Source of the DNA: Halichondria panicea | Lineage: Eukaryota; Porifera; Demospongiae; Suberitida; Halichondriidae | Assembly (NCBI RefSeq): GCF_963675165.1 | Contig: NC_087378.1 | Coordinates: 1,791,525 to 1,855,524, forward strand | Direction: 5' to 3' | Length of the DNA stretch: 64,000 nucleotides | In this document: in pieces, positions 47,717 through 58,600 of the stretch | Position numbering within the stretch: the stretch's first letter is position 1 | Layout: each line of letters opens with the position of its first letter | Position numbers and translations under genes: made by a program | The notes under the pieces: generated by a model | The model's input: only the letters and a program-made list of their open reading frames with translations | What the model was told of the DNA's origin: nothing | The model's database searches: none

Positions 47717-48874
47717 CTATGATATACTCGTGGCAGACAGTTGCTTTTCCATGTACCGAATCCAAATGTCACGATGATCCTGAATTCCAAGCTTGACTGG
47801 ATGCACAAAGTGTGCAATAGTTGCCATTTTCTTAATGGCTGCAACACTTCTATCGCTCCTCCATAGATAACCATACACCAATGTGGTTCTAGCAGTTCTA
47901 CCAGGAGCCACAATATTCACGGCTAAGTTAGTTGCAATTTCGCAAAATAGTTCAGTTGTGTTTATAATGTGATCAAGTACATGTGTCATGTCCGTAACAA
48001 GTGCTTGAGGGATGTAAATGATGTCAGAAATAGAATGTGCCCTGAAATGGTCCGGAAAACCAGCTTTATTCACCAGCTGCTCCTTCCATTTGGCTGGTAA
48101 ACTTTTGATTACAATATTCAGGTTCTTTGCTCCATAGGTCGGAGAATCCCACCAGTACCATTTGCAACCTTTGTGGCCTGGAATCTGTATTGATGAGTAG
48201 TTGCATACTGGACTTCCAACACTCCACAGTTTTGTAGTTGGTAGCTCGGCCATTTTTGTTAGGTTGATGAACATGTCGTCAGCAATGTACAGGAAACCTT
48301 TAGCCTCTTCAGAGCCACGTTGAATGCACGATCGTATGCACTTGTGCTGATACCAACCACGATGAGAGTCACAACTGATGACGTCCACAAACTCAGGCAC
48401 ATAGTCAGGCCTTGACCAGTTGTCTCCATTAAATATGAGGGTGATGTTTTTGAAGAATGGAAGATAGTATGATAACAGGGTTTCAGTGACCTGTTTGCCT
48501 GGGTTAACATTATTAAGATTGAAGTTTATGCAGAGGTAAATCTTGTCTGTCCAGAGAGCTGGTTTGGGGGGCAGATCAGAGATTGAGTAGCCCTTCTTGT
48601 TGAGACTTCGTTCCACAAGAGACGAATTGAAACTTCCATTTTGGTGAATTTTGTCTGTCCAGAGAGCTGGTTTGGGGGGCAGATCAGAGATTGAGTAGCC
48701 CTTCTTGTTGAGACTTCGTTCCACAAGAGACGAATTCAATCTTCTAAAACGACTTATTGCCGTATGAACGTTCTGTTGTTGTAGTAGATCATAGATACGT
48801 ATATCTAGTGTGAGTACAAGTAGTTCTAACAGAGATACAGCAAAAGCTAGTAAAACTAAGCCTTTCAGCTTCAT
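47717..48874 (-). CDS. Putative type II membrane glycosyltransferase-like protein, intronless
   Basis: An uninterrupted 385-residue frame begins at an ATG at 48874-48872. It starts with a short basic stretch and a hydrophobic segment at about residues 5-24, as in a Golgi type II signal anchor. A predicted lumenal domain follows, with several N-glycosylation sequons (NSS, NIT, NLT, NYS, NTT), many Cys and Trp residues, and the segment FLYIADDMFINLT (residues about 194-206). The acidic DDM there resembles the metal-binding DxD of many glycosyltransferases. Residues 47-76 and 83-112 are an almost exact duplicate, encoded by a 108-bp tandem repeat. I do not recognise the family with certainty, and the enzymatic role is inference. 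Having no introns amid intron-rich neighbours fits a retrogene, transfer, or simply an intronless family. Confidence 0.7.
   Translation of the reverse strand: MKLKGLVLLAFAVSLLELLVLTLDIRIYDLLQQQNVHTAISRFRRLNSSLVERSLNKKGYSISDLPPKPALWTDKIHQNGSFNSSLVERSLNKKGYSISDLPPKPALWTDKIYLCINFNLNNVNPGKQVTETLLSYYLPFFKNITLIFNGDNWSRPDYVPEFVDVISCDSHRGWYQHKCIRSCIQRGSEEAKGFLYIADDMFINLTKMAELPTTKLWSVGSPVCNYSSIQIPGHKGCKWYWWDSPTYGAKNLNIVIKSLPAKWKEQLVNKAGFPDHFRAHSISDIIYIPQALVTDMTHVLDHIINTTELFCEIATNLAVNIVAPGRTARTTLVYGYLWRSDRSVAAIKKMATIAHFVHPVKLGIQDHRDIWIRYMEKQLSATSIS
48543..48736. repeat. 108-bp tandem duplication inside the 385-aa gene
   Basis: The 86 nt from 48543 recur without change from 48651, a period of 108 bp (36 codons), so frame is kept. 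The perfect match implies a recent event, or an assembly artefact. Confidence 0.9.
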
Positions 48875-49205
48875 TTATGCACTGACTGTATAGAATCTCT
48901 ATATAGCACGTACATAGATCCTATATAGATCTACTATCTACTTTATACTATGACCTAGTTATGACCTTAAAAAAACGTTATAATATTATCCTAGCCTAGG
49001 ATAATAATCTAGCAATCAGTCATAATTTATTATTCATGTTCACAAACATGCAACCATTCACTCAATCATAACATTGATTGATAATGATAATAATAATCAA
49101 CAAAGAAAACTGTTTTTGGTGTAATTGTAATGTGCTATTAGTGACTGGAGAGTGTACAGCAATTAATCGCGTCTTGTATCACACCTAGTCCAGTAATTGC
49201 ACGTC

Positions 49206-49256
49206 GTCATTGACAGCGTGCAATTACCTGTCAAGTAATTGCACGCTGTCAATGAC
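49206..49256. repeat. Perfect 22-bp inverted repeat with 7-nt loop
   Basis: Arm 49206-49227 (ATTGACAGCGTGCAATTAC at its core) is exactly complementary to 49235-49256, with loop CTGTCAA. A third partial arm copy lies just upstream (about 49192-49210). Confidence 0.95.
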
Positions 49257-49364
49257 AACGTATTGTTTTCGAAAAACGACCGCGGCCGAAAATGTTAAAA
49301 GAGAAGTTCATCATACACGATTAGAAATGGTTACTCATCATGCAACTAGTGTTCAAGCTGGCGC

Positions 49365-50335
49365 TGTGCTAATGCCTCTCGCCATGATTTGCTTTCGCTC
49401 AAAAGTATAGAAGAGGAAGTATAGAAGAGGAAAAGTGTATAAAATAATCTGTCTAAAACTGACTTCAATTGTATAATTATGGTATCATTGTTGTGTTTAG
49501 TGGCTGCTTATACTAGGACCTCAAGGATCTAGGAAGCAACAAAGAAGAAGATTTTGTTTTCAATTAATTATAAGCGGAAGTGCATAATTTTACTAATTAA
49601 TTTAATTATTTCATAAAGTTAGCTTATCTATATAAAGTCACTGAGAAGAAAATACTTATTTACATGCATCTATTGTTGTATTATGTGGCTTTTAATACCA
49701 GGACCTCAAGAAAGAAGAAAATTGATTCTTCCAGCCCGGATCTGTAGTTCAGTGTATATAATATCTAAGAAGAAAAGACTTGTGTACATGCATATTGTTA
49801 TCTATATTGTTATATAGTAGTGTTTTGTGGCTTACCAGGCCCTCATGATTCTGCCAGGAGGATCTGGATCTGGATCTTGGATATCACACATGGGGAATGA
49901 GCGCGCATGCGCATTACATCCACAGGAATAATTAAATTTCACAAATGCTAGCTACTGCTAGCTAGCTAGCTGTTTTAACAGGTAATTTCTGAGTCTTGTA
50001 GCTAACAAAAAGCTAGCGCTTTAGTGCAAGGCTAACTCATATGTTGAATAGAAAGTTTGTGCGGACAGAAGATTCTAAAGAGACTGCAACAGCCTTCAAT
50101 GTGAGTCAAACTAGCCATAACTCGAGAAAGAAGCTTTAGTTTGCTAATCCACGAATCAAAATCCAAGAGAACGTGGCTAGAAGCCTATAGAAGCTGTTAG
50201 TTTTCGTCGCATTGCAACCGTTGAGCAGTTACAGCTGGAACAGACACACAGACACACACACACACACAGACAGACACACACACATTCAGCTTTACCGTAT
50301 CCCTCGTGGCTACGCCTTGAGGCATAATAAAGGAT
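49365..50335. repeat. Family A repeat, long copy
   Basis: It carries GCTAATGCCTCTCGCCATG at one end and CTACGCCTTGAGGCATAATA at the other, with the intervening CTAGCGCTTTAGTGCAAGGC, AACTCGAGAAAGAAGC and GAACGTGGCTAGAAGCC blocks. It is the longest example in the window and a useful consensus seed. Confidence 0.6.
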
Positions 50336-50869
50336 TAATAGCACTCATACTGAACAAGCACTGGTGAAGTTTTTCTTTCGTCAACTGAGGTGCAAATGCA
50401 GGCATTTGTTTAGACTGCTAGAAGGGAGTCAGGTGCCTCTTGATAAGCGCGACTCGGATCTTGGGCATCACTATAAAAGTGTGTAGGCCACTGCGTGTTG
50501 TGCAGAGAGTCTTGCCTTGTTGCTGCTAGCTTGCCCCTAATTATGTTCTACAGCTAGTATATAGACCGTACATTTAGAGAAAATGGGCGTGGGCCTAGCT
50601 CAGTTTCATCAATTTATGGTTTCACTTGCTAGCTAGAGAGCTGACTCAAATGAAGTGTCAAAGCTGTAAGATGGCAATGGATTGTTTTGGAAAATGTTAA
50701 TAAAAACTGCAGAGAACTTCACACCGCGATTAGTAACTAATTAAAACGTTGCATGTAATTCTGTATACCACGTGGGCGGCTGGCTAAATCGCTCACGTGA
50801 TGAAATAGCTCTAGGTGTATTCTATATCTTATATACCACCTTCTGGAGATATCAGATTCTTCAGTACTC

Positions 50870-51205
50870 AATTTCCTCGGGACACAAAATTAGGTCGTCC
50901 TCTTGTATCACGATCACATTTAACTCCAGTGCAGAACAACGCATAGCAACTGCCATGAAAAGAAATACACAGTGCAATAATAAAACACATAATTTGAGGA
51001 AGTATTTAGCTAGATTTAATGACAAAACTCCACATAACTGAAGCTATCTGCATGCATTGCAGAGTTAGATGAAACAGAATGCATCAATAATATTTACTAC
51101 ATCAAAATAACTTCAGCCCATATAGCTAGCTCACAGGAAGAGCACTCATGACAAACCAGAGCGACGGGTCCCTAGCTTTCTGGCTGGAGCGACATCGTGA
51201 CTCCA
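50870..51205 (-). pseudogene. Relic of ABCC4-like exons 1 and 2, inverted
   Basis: Read on the - strand, about 51205-51130 matches exon 1 (block CCAGCCAGAAAG, then GACCCGTCGCTCTGG, then GAGTGCTCTTCCTGTGAG). About 50957-50870 matches exon 2 and its acceptor (CATGGCAGTTG, then GCGTTGTTCTGCACTGGAGT, then TTTTGTGTCCCGAGGA). Small deletions and a stop break the frame, and no later exons follow. It is the 5' fragment of a fifth, oppositely oriented gene copy. Confidence 0.8.
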
Positions 51206-51268
51206 TCCTATATTATTGACACTCGCAGAAAACCACCAAACTATGATAGTATTGAGAACAAAAGGCCC

Positions 51269-51317
51269 GGAAATTGCATTATAGATCTCATGGCATGAGA
51301 TCTATAATGCAATTTCC
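51269..51317. repeat. Perfect 23-bp inverted repeat with 3-nt loop
   Basis: Arm 51269-51291 (core ATTGCATTATAGATCTCAT) pairs exactly with 51295-51317 around GGC. It is a candidate small hairpin or fold-back scar. Confidence 0.95.
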
Positions 51318-51573
51318 GTATGAGTCATGCGCTTGAAGTGTATATATTTGTTTATTATTTCTATGTGAACAAGACGGGTGCACAGCTCAGTCTAGCTGTC
51401 TGGGAGGCCGAGGCTAGGCTACCTTCAATGTGATAATGGAGAAAAGAGTCTAGCCTCGATTCCAGGCCGTGAAGAGAAAGGCGTGGTATACACCTTGTAT
51501 ATATGCGCATGTGCGAAATAATAGCTCTTACCCATATTTTTTTATTATTTTTGTTAAGATTTACTAAATAATA

Positions 51574-52240
51574 GTTAGACACTAGTTGATAAGATCTACA
51601 TGCATGGGAAGTACATGGGGGAAGTACATGGGAAAAGTGCCTCAGAGCAGGTATACTATATGGGACTTAGTATACCTGCAAATTTACTTAGTATACCGTA
51701 TAGCGGGTAAGTTTCGTGGGGTAAAAAATTCGTTCAACTCGAGAAACGGTGGTTTTCGTGAGTAAAAATAATTTAGTCTCGTGGCTGCACGGCATTCCTA
51801 CGTTCCGATAAGCCACGCCTACGTTAAAATTTCGTGGAGGTCAGCCTGCCCACGAAAATAACGAATATTTTACCCCACGAAAATTACCTGCTATACGGTA
51901 TCTAGTATTCTGTTGTCAAGTAATTATATTGTAGTCAAGCGGTTTGCGCATGCACACTACTGACACTAGTAGAGTTAGACACTGTTTTGGAGGTGTCTAT
52001 GGGATTTAGAAGCCCAAAGGCACTGATTTAGTATCCCGAGCGTAGCGAGGGTACTAAAGTGGCTTTGGTAAATTTTACTCACGAAAACCACCGTTTCTCG
52101 AGTTGAACGAATTTTTTATCCCACGAAACTTACCCGCTATACGGTATACTAAGTCCCATAGTATACCTGCTCTGAGGCACTTTTCCCATGTATATACTTC
52201 CCATGCATGTACATGTAGATCTTATCAACTAGTGTCTAAC
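51574..52240. repeat. Long inverted-repeat element with nested family B MITEs
   Basis: Left arm from GTTAGACACTAGTTGATAAG (51574) to about 51690, and right arm about 52143-52240 ending CTTATCAACTAGTGTCTAAC, are reverse complements over about 100 bp with small indels. The interior holds a complete family B MITE (51695-51900), part of another repeat (about 51990-52060, also seen at 6210-6275) and a truncated family B end (52069-52147). Confidence 0.8.
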
Positions 52241-52557
52241 TTGTGTTTCATGTATAACTCTCTACTCGTTTGTACTTATCCTTCACCCACTCGTTTACTA
52301 GCCATAAAGGCTGTTGCTGCAAAAATACAGTGTAGCTCTTTGGCGAGGTAACACTACCATGCTCATTCACAGGTCTCCCACCCTATCACCTGTGCTGGAT
52401 GGGCATACCTAGATTTACTAACTCTTCTACTCGTTTGTACGAACTTTACCCATATTTTATTATTATTGTTTTTGTTAAGTTACTAACTTGTGTTTCATGT
52501 ATAACTCTCTACTCATTAAACCATTCAGCAGACTGTGTACATATTTATACATTCAGT

Positions 52558-52863
52558 GTTCAGATGTTCGTTTGCTTGCTGGCAGCTCAGTTTCAGTATC
52601 AAGATAAATTCCATGCCTCTTCCTCTTTTTGCAGCCTGCTTTCATCATCCAAGAGTTCAGATGTTCGTTTGCTTGCTGGCAGCTCAGTTTCAGTATCAAT
52701 TAGGTAAATTCCATGTCTCTTCCTCTTTTTGCCGGCTTTTTGCAGCCTGCTTTCAGCATCCAAGAGTTCAGATGTTCGTTTGCTTGCTGGCAGCTCGGTT
52801 TCAGTATCAATTAGGTAAATTCCATGTCTCTTCCTATTTTTGCCGGCTTTTTGCACATCCAAC
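52558..52863. repeat. 111-bp minisatellite at the 3' end of RPP30
   Basis: Three tandem units (about 52558-52653, 52654-52764, 52765-52863) each begin GTTCAGATGTTCGTTTGC on the + strand. The middle unit is 111 bp (37 codons). The outermost unit toward 52558 has lost about 15 bp, which shifts frame and creates the RPP30 stop inside the array. Confidence 0.9.
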
Positions 52864-55372
52864 AGTTGCTTGGTTTCTACGGTCCCTCTGTCGGCTTTAA
52901 GATTTTGTATCGGAACACACGTGGAAGACACCACACCTTTGGCTGTCTTCTTTCTCGTAGCTGAATTGTGAACCAAAATTTATTTTGGGTTGTATCACCG
53001 TGACATCAGCTAATTATTATAAGCATTATTATAAGCATAAGCACTCCATTCCACAGCCTAGGCTAATGTTTCCATGATTCTATTGTACCTGCATGTAGTA
53101 GGGCAGCTCTGCAACTGCTGCTGATGGTTGCCTTACACAGTGGACTGGGAACACCAAACAGATTGCATCTAACAATGCAGTCAAGTATATACAGGTTGTG
53201 GAATATTTTATGGTTGTCAGACATTTGAATTCTGGTACAGCATGCATATACAATCTACGCTAATATACTTATTGTCCACTGCATCAGAATTTATGGCAGT
53301 ATAAATGTCCGAGGACGAGGCCAAGGATGGTTTATGTCAGTGTTATAATTATACCGGCCAATATATAGAATGAAAAATACTTGCTTACCCCAGATAAACT
53401 AGCTATATAACAGTTTTGAAAACAAACGACAAGCTTGAGTCAAGCCGGCTGTAGCTACTAGCTAGCCAGTGCTATTATTAAAGCTTCTAGGACTATGCCA
53501 CGAATGAAGCGACCTTGCCTACCTTGCTTCTAGTTCTACATATATTATACTAACTTGTCCATGTCCAAGCAGTGAGCCCCACCCTTTTCCAGCCTTCCTG
53601 GATCCATCTGTCTGCCCTAATTGTCAACAAGTGTCTACATGTATATGTTAAGATCTAGTATAGAATCAGTGCACCCTCAAAGCAAGAGAGTTTATAATTT
53701 ATATGAGGAATGCGGAGTATACAGTATAGTTAAATCACCCAGTTGCTATGATATATACAAACCAGAGGGGTAACGTACAGCGGGTAATTTTCGTACGAAC
53801 TCGCCCAATTGTACTTAAATACCGGGTCATTTTTGGGGAGGGGGGGGGGGGGGGCAAAATATTCGTGGTTTAGGGTTGAACAATATTTAGTCAGTTTGTG
53901 GATCTTATTTTCGTAGTTGCTGCTTGCACTGCATGCATGAAGGTAAAGGTAGGCAAGGTCGCTTCATTCGTGGGTAAAATGGTCCAGTCAACCACACGAA
54001 AACCACAAATATTTTGCCCTCCGGAAATTACTATTCCTACAGCTCAGGATAGTGACGTTGAACGTATTACGGTATAATAATTTCCGCGATGCTCTACAAT
54101 ACGAAGTATAAGAAATTTCCACCATACGAAAATAACTCGCTATAATTTGAAGATACAGATTAGTAACATCAGCTGGAGCCCTCAGGTCAAATGCCTGCAT
54201 AGAAGAAACGCAGCACATTGCATTGTGCAATGCCAGAGAGCATTCCTTCATACTTGCATAACATTTGTATACATATATATCTCACCTTCTCTGCTTGACT
54301 CGATACTATGATCCTCTGCAAGGGAGGGCACAACATAAATGCGGTTTAATTAAAGGTATTTGTATTTTCCCACCTTCCCTTTAGCTATCTTTATCAGCTC
54401 CATAGCATTAGCCAGTGTGTTTCTTCTTGCGGTAGAATCTGAGCAATGAAACAGATTTCTAAAATTCAACAAAAACAACACTAGATAAGCATGTACCTCG
54501 AATTGCTGGGGAGTAGCATACTTCAAAACAAAGTCCTCGCTCTATTGCCTACACCATAATTGAAAAATACTGATAACACAGCAGAGCAAACTTACCTGTC
54601 CAATTTGTGCTCGTTTAAAACTGAATGGAACTCTCTCACTCAAGTCCACTGACACAATATCAACACTGAGAGTACTGCAGGCTATCTGATAATTATTGCA
54701 ATGAATGTTGTCGTATAAATCTACATGTATATAGTATATTCACTAACTTGAAATGTTTTTTCGTTGGTGGGCCTCACAGCCAGTAAATCATAGCCCTCAA
54801 CAGAAGGAGAAGACTATAAGTTGAGCACACAATCACTTTACTGCCACCACCTACTCACTCACCAGAGCATGTAGTAAAGAGGCATCATCCACTATCACAG
54901 TCAGTCTCCGCAAAATCTTCAGTGGACCTCTTCTCTGTATGCAAACCTTATACTAAATTGTGTGAGCTAATGCATGTAGCTGTATAGAAGCAGGTAAGTG
55001 TGTGTGTGGTGTGGTAAGTGCTATAACTCACCTTACACACGGGTATACGGTCTACATCGAGTAAACTCTCTAACAAAATTGGGGGCTTGAGCTGTAGTTT
55101 TACAAATATTTGGGGGGGAGAGCTCAGGGGATATTTTAGAACTTAGATAAAATGTACCTGGATTTTTTTAGCAAGTGTAACTTCTTGATTGAGTGCAACT
55201 GTTTCATACCCATCTGCACAGTGAATAAGCTTTTATATACCCCCTATTAAACCCTGCAGTCTTTTTTCTCACAGTCTCCAAGCATTTGCAACATATCATT
55301 GTTGGCCTTCTTCCCTTCTTGAATGACGACATTTAAGTCACAGAAAGAGTTCTTTACGTACAGATCATCCAT
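52599..55372 (-). CDS. RPP30: Ribonuclease P/MRP protein subunit p30
   Basis: Twelve exons give 356 aa: 55372-55273, 55213-55158, 55091-55032, 54934-54863, 54813-54748, 54685-54596, 54548-54497, 54438-54374, 54315-54286, 54194-54157, 53168-53089, 52960-52599. All junctions are GT-AG and in phase. RPP30 is a conserved TIM-barrel-like subunit of nuclear RNase P and RNase MRP, acting in tRNA 5' maturation and rRNA processing. Diagnostic segments are CDLNV near the start, YDLLAVRPTNEKTFQ, ACSTLSVDIVSVDLSE, PFSFKRAQIGQAIERG, EVCYSPAIRDSTARRNTLAN and SSSCRAALLH. The barrel is full length. The C-terminal tail is longer than the usual roughly 270-residue protein because of a 37-residue tandem repeat that is lysine/arginine-rich. 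The gene starts 298 bp after the Tks5-like stop codon, on the same strand. Confidence 0.95.
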
Positions 55373-55670
55373 TTCTATAGGTCTTCTACTTGCCTCTACC
55401 TCTCCTGGATCCTTCACTCAGCTAGCTCAGAGCCTTTCACTGCACTGTGATAAGTCTAGTCCACGTGGTCATTAATTTTATTCCCATATTCTTAGGGAAA
55501 ACCCCAGGCTGTATACTACTGCACTGAGCACTGCAAAGGGAAACCCCTTTGCTGTATGGTAATTTTTCATGCATCCAGATACATGTAGTAATGGGGCACA
55601 TCAAGCATAAAATCAAAATCAAGAAACAAACAGTATAGTACACATAATATAGTACACATATGGCATAATT

Positions 55671-58600
55671 CTAGATCGCCTCCAGGTGTGAAGCTGGAGC
55701 CCAACCCTCGGAATCACCATCCCTCACTAACCACCACCCAGTATCCCGTCTCTCCTTTACTTCGTACAGTCGACCCTGTACTAACTCCATGCCATTGTCC
55801 TCGTATGCAGGCACTGTGTACGCTGACGTTGCTCGAGCAAAACCATTTGTCGCTGAGCTCTTGTGTACTCTTGTTCTCGGCTTTGGTCTGGGAGTGGTAA
55901 CTGTATTATTATCAGGAGTACTGTCTGATGGAGCTTGTTCATCGGAAGGTGTCTTGGTAGGAGGTGGACGTGGTCTAGAAGGAATAGTGGGTACGTTACG
56001 AGCCTCTGGTTTGTACGGGACAGGCATCTTAGGACGAGATGGTCTAGAAGGTTTAGTATCGACTGCTGGCTTCTGTTTCTCTTCAAGGAAAGACGAGGGG
56101 GCCCACCCCTGACTGCCATCAATCTCTACAAACCACCACCCGTCATCGTTTCGTTCAATTACTTCCACCCAGTCCCCTTCACTGAGCGTCAAACAGCTAT
56201 CCTTTTCTCCAGTATAGTCACCAACAACAACGTATGCCTTGGTCGCCTTCTTCACTGAGGGAGCTACAAAAGGTTTAGGGGGAGGAGGTCGTTTAACACC
56301 AGCTGGACCAGATTTTGGAGGACCTGGACGTTTAGGGGGCTCCTTTGGTCTGGAAGGCGGGGCTTTAGGTCGTTGTGGGGGTCCTGGTTTCTTTGGCTTG
56401 TCGTTATCTGTTGTTTTTGGTCGCAGACGAATTTTACTCTCGAGTTCAGACAGATGGTGTGGTCCTGTGTCAGTCGACTCTTCACTGCCACCTCTACGGA
56501 CATTTGGTGGTCGACTAACAGTATTCCCCCCTCTTTGGGGGTGTTTGGCAGTCTCAGATATCCTCCTTAAAGCACCAGGATTCTTTATTGTTTCAGTACC
56601 GATCTTTTTCGGTGGACCTCGATGTACGTCATAGCTGATATTTTTTCGAATGTTTGCCGGAGAGGCTGTTGGAGGGGCTGGTTTTGCAGGGCGTGTCCCA
56701 ATGGATGTAGATCGAGAATTGTCCTCAGGAGCCAATAAAGAGTTCACTGATCTTGAAGTGTGCATTGTACCACTTTTAGAAGCAAGGCCCTTAGAATTCA
56801 TTGACTGTAGGCTGATAGTCTTGGATACGGAGGTGTGTCGATTGGCAGCTGTCTTGGATACGGAGGTGTGTCGATTGGCAGCTGGTGGAGATTTGTGAAG
56901 AAGTGGGTCAGAAATTTGCCCTTTCGATAAACGAGCAGTTCTTGGAGACATTGTTTTACTTACTGGTTTTTTAATTTCCATATTCCTCACTACCGGTAGA
57001 GGACTTTTTAATGGCTTGACAGGAACTGGCTTCGGTTTCCAACCATTACTAGTGGTAGCAAGATGTATAGCAGGTGGAGATTTTGTTCGTCTGACAACTG
57101 GTTTTGGCTGTGTGTCTCTATCCAATGATTCAGTACTTTGTGATCGCCGTAGTGATCTCATAGTTCTGTTGCTGCTAGTACCAAGAGCAACAGTCTTAAC
57201 TCGAGTGGCAGAAGTGTTGTCAGTCTTAGACAGAGTCTTTTTCTTTGGAGCTGGCGATAAAGCGGGCCTCGTTGGTTTCTCAAAAGGTTTCAGTGATTCC
57301 TTTTTTGGTAGTGGGACAATAGGGGAGTTGCGAACTGGTAAGGGAGGTGCAGGTTCATTTGAAACAGGACTTTGTATTTTGTTGGAAGTCGTTGATTCGA
57401 GATACGAAGAGGGCACCCAACCCTCGACACCGTCCATGTCTACAAACCACCATCCAGTTGCATTCTTAGTGATGACACTCACAAGGACACCAGAAGTGAA
57501 GGAAAGTCCGTCCTGCATATTAGTTGGTTTAAAGTCTCCAATGGTAAGGTAAATCTGCTCTTTTGGTTGGTCAATACATTCGTACACTGGCTGTGGTAGG
57601 TCGTATTGAGAGGAGTCGTCTACAGGGGATGTCGTGGGGGAGGTCGTAGAGGGCTTTGGTTTCAGAACAGGGGGCGGAGGCTTTTTCTTTTTCTAGTGTG
57701 TGCATGAAAGAGAATACAGTGAATTTAATTAGCGAAGACAACAATGGTCACACTGTTGTACGTACACAAATAGAGCAAATAGAGGGCTTCCATCATAACA
57801 TCAATAGTATAGCTACACTGCATAGACTTCATAGCTTACCCCTGGAAAGATTCTTGGAGTAGGAGCATAGATTGCTGCAAGGGGAGACATAGCATAATTA
57901 TAACGGTGCCAGTACCAACTGGGTATGGTGGTACTCACGTTCTTTATCAATGTGGTGATGTTGCACGGAGTGCCAAGTTGGGGCGAATTTCTGCACTTCA
58001 AGTTTTGGGCTGACTGGCTTTGGACTTGTCACAGCTGCCGGCTCTGGGTTCTTTGGGCTGGTCGGGCTGGTCAAGCGTGGAGCATCAAATGGTTTACTTG
58101 TAGACTCAAAAGGTTTAGGTTTGGTCGGTAACTTAGGACTTGGGACACGTGATGCTTCTGGTGGTTTCCAACTTGCTGATTCGTCAAGTTTTGGACTTGT
58201 TGGCTCGGAATTTTTCCAAGTTGAAGATTTTGGAGTTGGGACACGTGCTGACTCAGCAGGTTTCCAACTTGCTGACTTAGCACCGTTGGAGGAGATGGCA
58301 TCGTTGATAGTAGACACGACTTGAGCACCTGTTGTAACCTCCGTGTTTATCACAGCTCCGTGGTAACGCTGCAGGAAAGCAGCCGGGGCAAACCCCTCTT
58401 GTCCCTGGTACCTATAGTGAGGGATGGTGAAACAATTATTGACGTGCACTTGTATGCTTGAAATAAAGACATTGTTTCTTCATTTAACTATGTCGTATAC
58501 TTATAGTCTAGGGTACATGTAGCTCCATTGTTCACCTAGTGAAACTGCCACATGCATGAGTACACAGGTATAATAATTGCAGTACAATGTACGCAAATGT

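Larger units (their letters stand above)
48875..50869. other. Intergenic, repeat-rich
   Basis: No gene is recognised. It contains a perfect 22-bp hairpin (49206-49256), a family A repeat (about 49365-50335) with a CA/GACA tract near 50242-50285, and low-complexity AT-rich sequence. Confidence 0.6.
51206..52598. other. Intergenic, nested inverted repeats
   Basis: No gene is seen. It contains a perfect hairpin (51269-51317), a large inverted-repeat structure (51574-52240) with a complete and a partial family B MITE inside, and a direct repeat of ACTTGTGTTTCATGTATAAC at about 52238 and 52484. Confidence 0.65.

Noticed and set aside
50772..51041. 89-codon + strand frame
   Set aside because: It overlaps the inverted ABCC exon 2 relic on the other strand and shows no domain.
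55789..57552. + strand frames across the Tks5-like large exon
   Set aside because: They are antisense to a 674-codon exon with clear SH3 domains; low complexity reflects the Pro/Ser/Lys codons on the other strand.
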